Part shown: one piece after another, positions 57,326-57,348 of the stretch
How the letters are laid out: every line of letters starts with the position of its first letter
Position numbering within the stretch: position 1 is the first letter of the stretch
Translations under genes and position numbers: made by a program
Source of the DNA: Clostridia bacterium
GTDB lineage: Bacteria > Bacillota > Clostridia > Oscillospirales > Acutalibacteraceae
Assembly (NCBI GenBank): GCA_017397845.1
Contig: JAFQHU010000022.1
Span: forward strand, 1-57,348
Direction: 5' to 3'
Length of the DNA stretch: 57,348 bases
Notes under the pieces: generated by a model
Databases searched by the model: none
What the model was told of the DNA's origin: nothing
Seen by the model: the letters and a program-made list of their open reading frames with translations, nothing else

Positions 57326-57348
57326 TTGACAAGCGGTAAAGAGTGTGA
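57326..57348 (+). promoter_or_regulatory. Truncated promoter P2
   Basis: TTGACA at 57326-57331 is followed by exactly 17 nt before the window ends, so the -10 should begin at the next base. Same hexamer and context as P1. Confidence 0.6.

Larger units (their letters stand above)
57071..57348 (+). other. Upstream region of a stable-RNA (probably rRNA) operon
   Basis: No protein gene is supported here; a 72-codon lysine/arginine-rich frame lacks a binding site. The region holds a strong promoter (57216-57244) and the -35 of a second (57326-57331), 110 bp apart, reading out of the window. This layout is typical of clostridial rRNA operons. Confidence 0.6.

Overview
The window reads as a chromosomal segment of an anaerobic, low-to-mid GC Firmicute of the class Clostridia, most like an uncultured gut member of the Ruminococcaceae/Oscillospiraceae. 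The evidence is the strong AGGAGG-type ribosome binding sites, TTGACA-17-TATAAT promoters, NrdR, a CD1247-type protein, a SpoIID-like peptidoglycan-binding module, many BspA-type leucine-rich-repeat surface proteins, and glycoside hydrolases of families GH127, GH43 and GH2. I see no prophage, transposase, CRISPR array, tRNA or rRNA gene. The window does end inside what looks like the tandem promoter region of an rRNA or other stable-RNA operon.

Layout. 1-732 is non-coding and holds two copies of a palindromic repeat. 733-855 (minus) encodes a 40-residue amphipathic protein with its own promoter, ribosome binding site and terminator. 1156-5469 is an operon of class III aminotransferase, tandem class II aldolase, secreted phosphoesterase and a small protein. 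A GH127 enzyme (minus) follows, then a heterodimeric ABC exporter pair, an M16 peptidase, proB-proA and a membrane-anchored protein. 15428-17380 is a secreted protein behind a structured leader. 17499-19708 (minus) is an operon of TIM-barrel protein, nrdR and cysK. 19818-22363 (minus) is a three-gene SpoIID/peptidoglycan-binding module.

22474-26441 holds two small regulators (XRE and ribbon-helix-helix) beside a secreted protein with DGYx repeats and a leucine-rich-repeat protein. Then come mltG, efp, a Cys/Asp-rich CD1247 protein, an acetyltransferase, a secreted alpha/beta hydrolase with cysteine at the nucleophile position, and a 1432-residue multidomain subtilase (minus). 35707-38820 (minus) is rarA-GH43-esterase. 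Plus-strand murA, walJ and rlmH are followed by two CDP-alcohol phosphatidyltransferase paralogues, each behind a WalR-type box. A minus-strand SGNH hydrolase and two Ig-like small proteins diverge from a PadR/HAAS/secreted-protein operon. The end carries aroK (minus), a flavin-reductase-like protein with a GH2 enzyme, and three BspA-like surface proteins.

Themes. Much of the window serves the envelope: precursor synthesis (murA), remodelling (mltG, SpoIID module), lipid head-group transfer, and a large secreted repertoire with no LPXTG or SLH anchors. Several secreted proteins, and the 40-residue protein, carry a 20-30-residue aromatic amphipathic helix. In two of them the helix is flanked by a conserved C-x3-CH and C-C/C-x-C pattern. 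This is the strongest candidate here for an undescribed structural or anchoring element. Small DNA-binding proteins with palindromes over their own promoters (XRE, RHH, PadR) suggest local control of parts of this repertoire.
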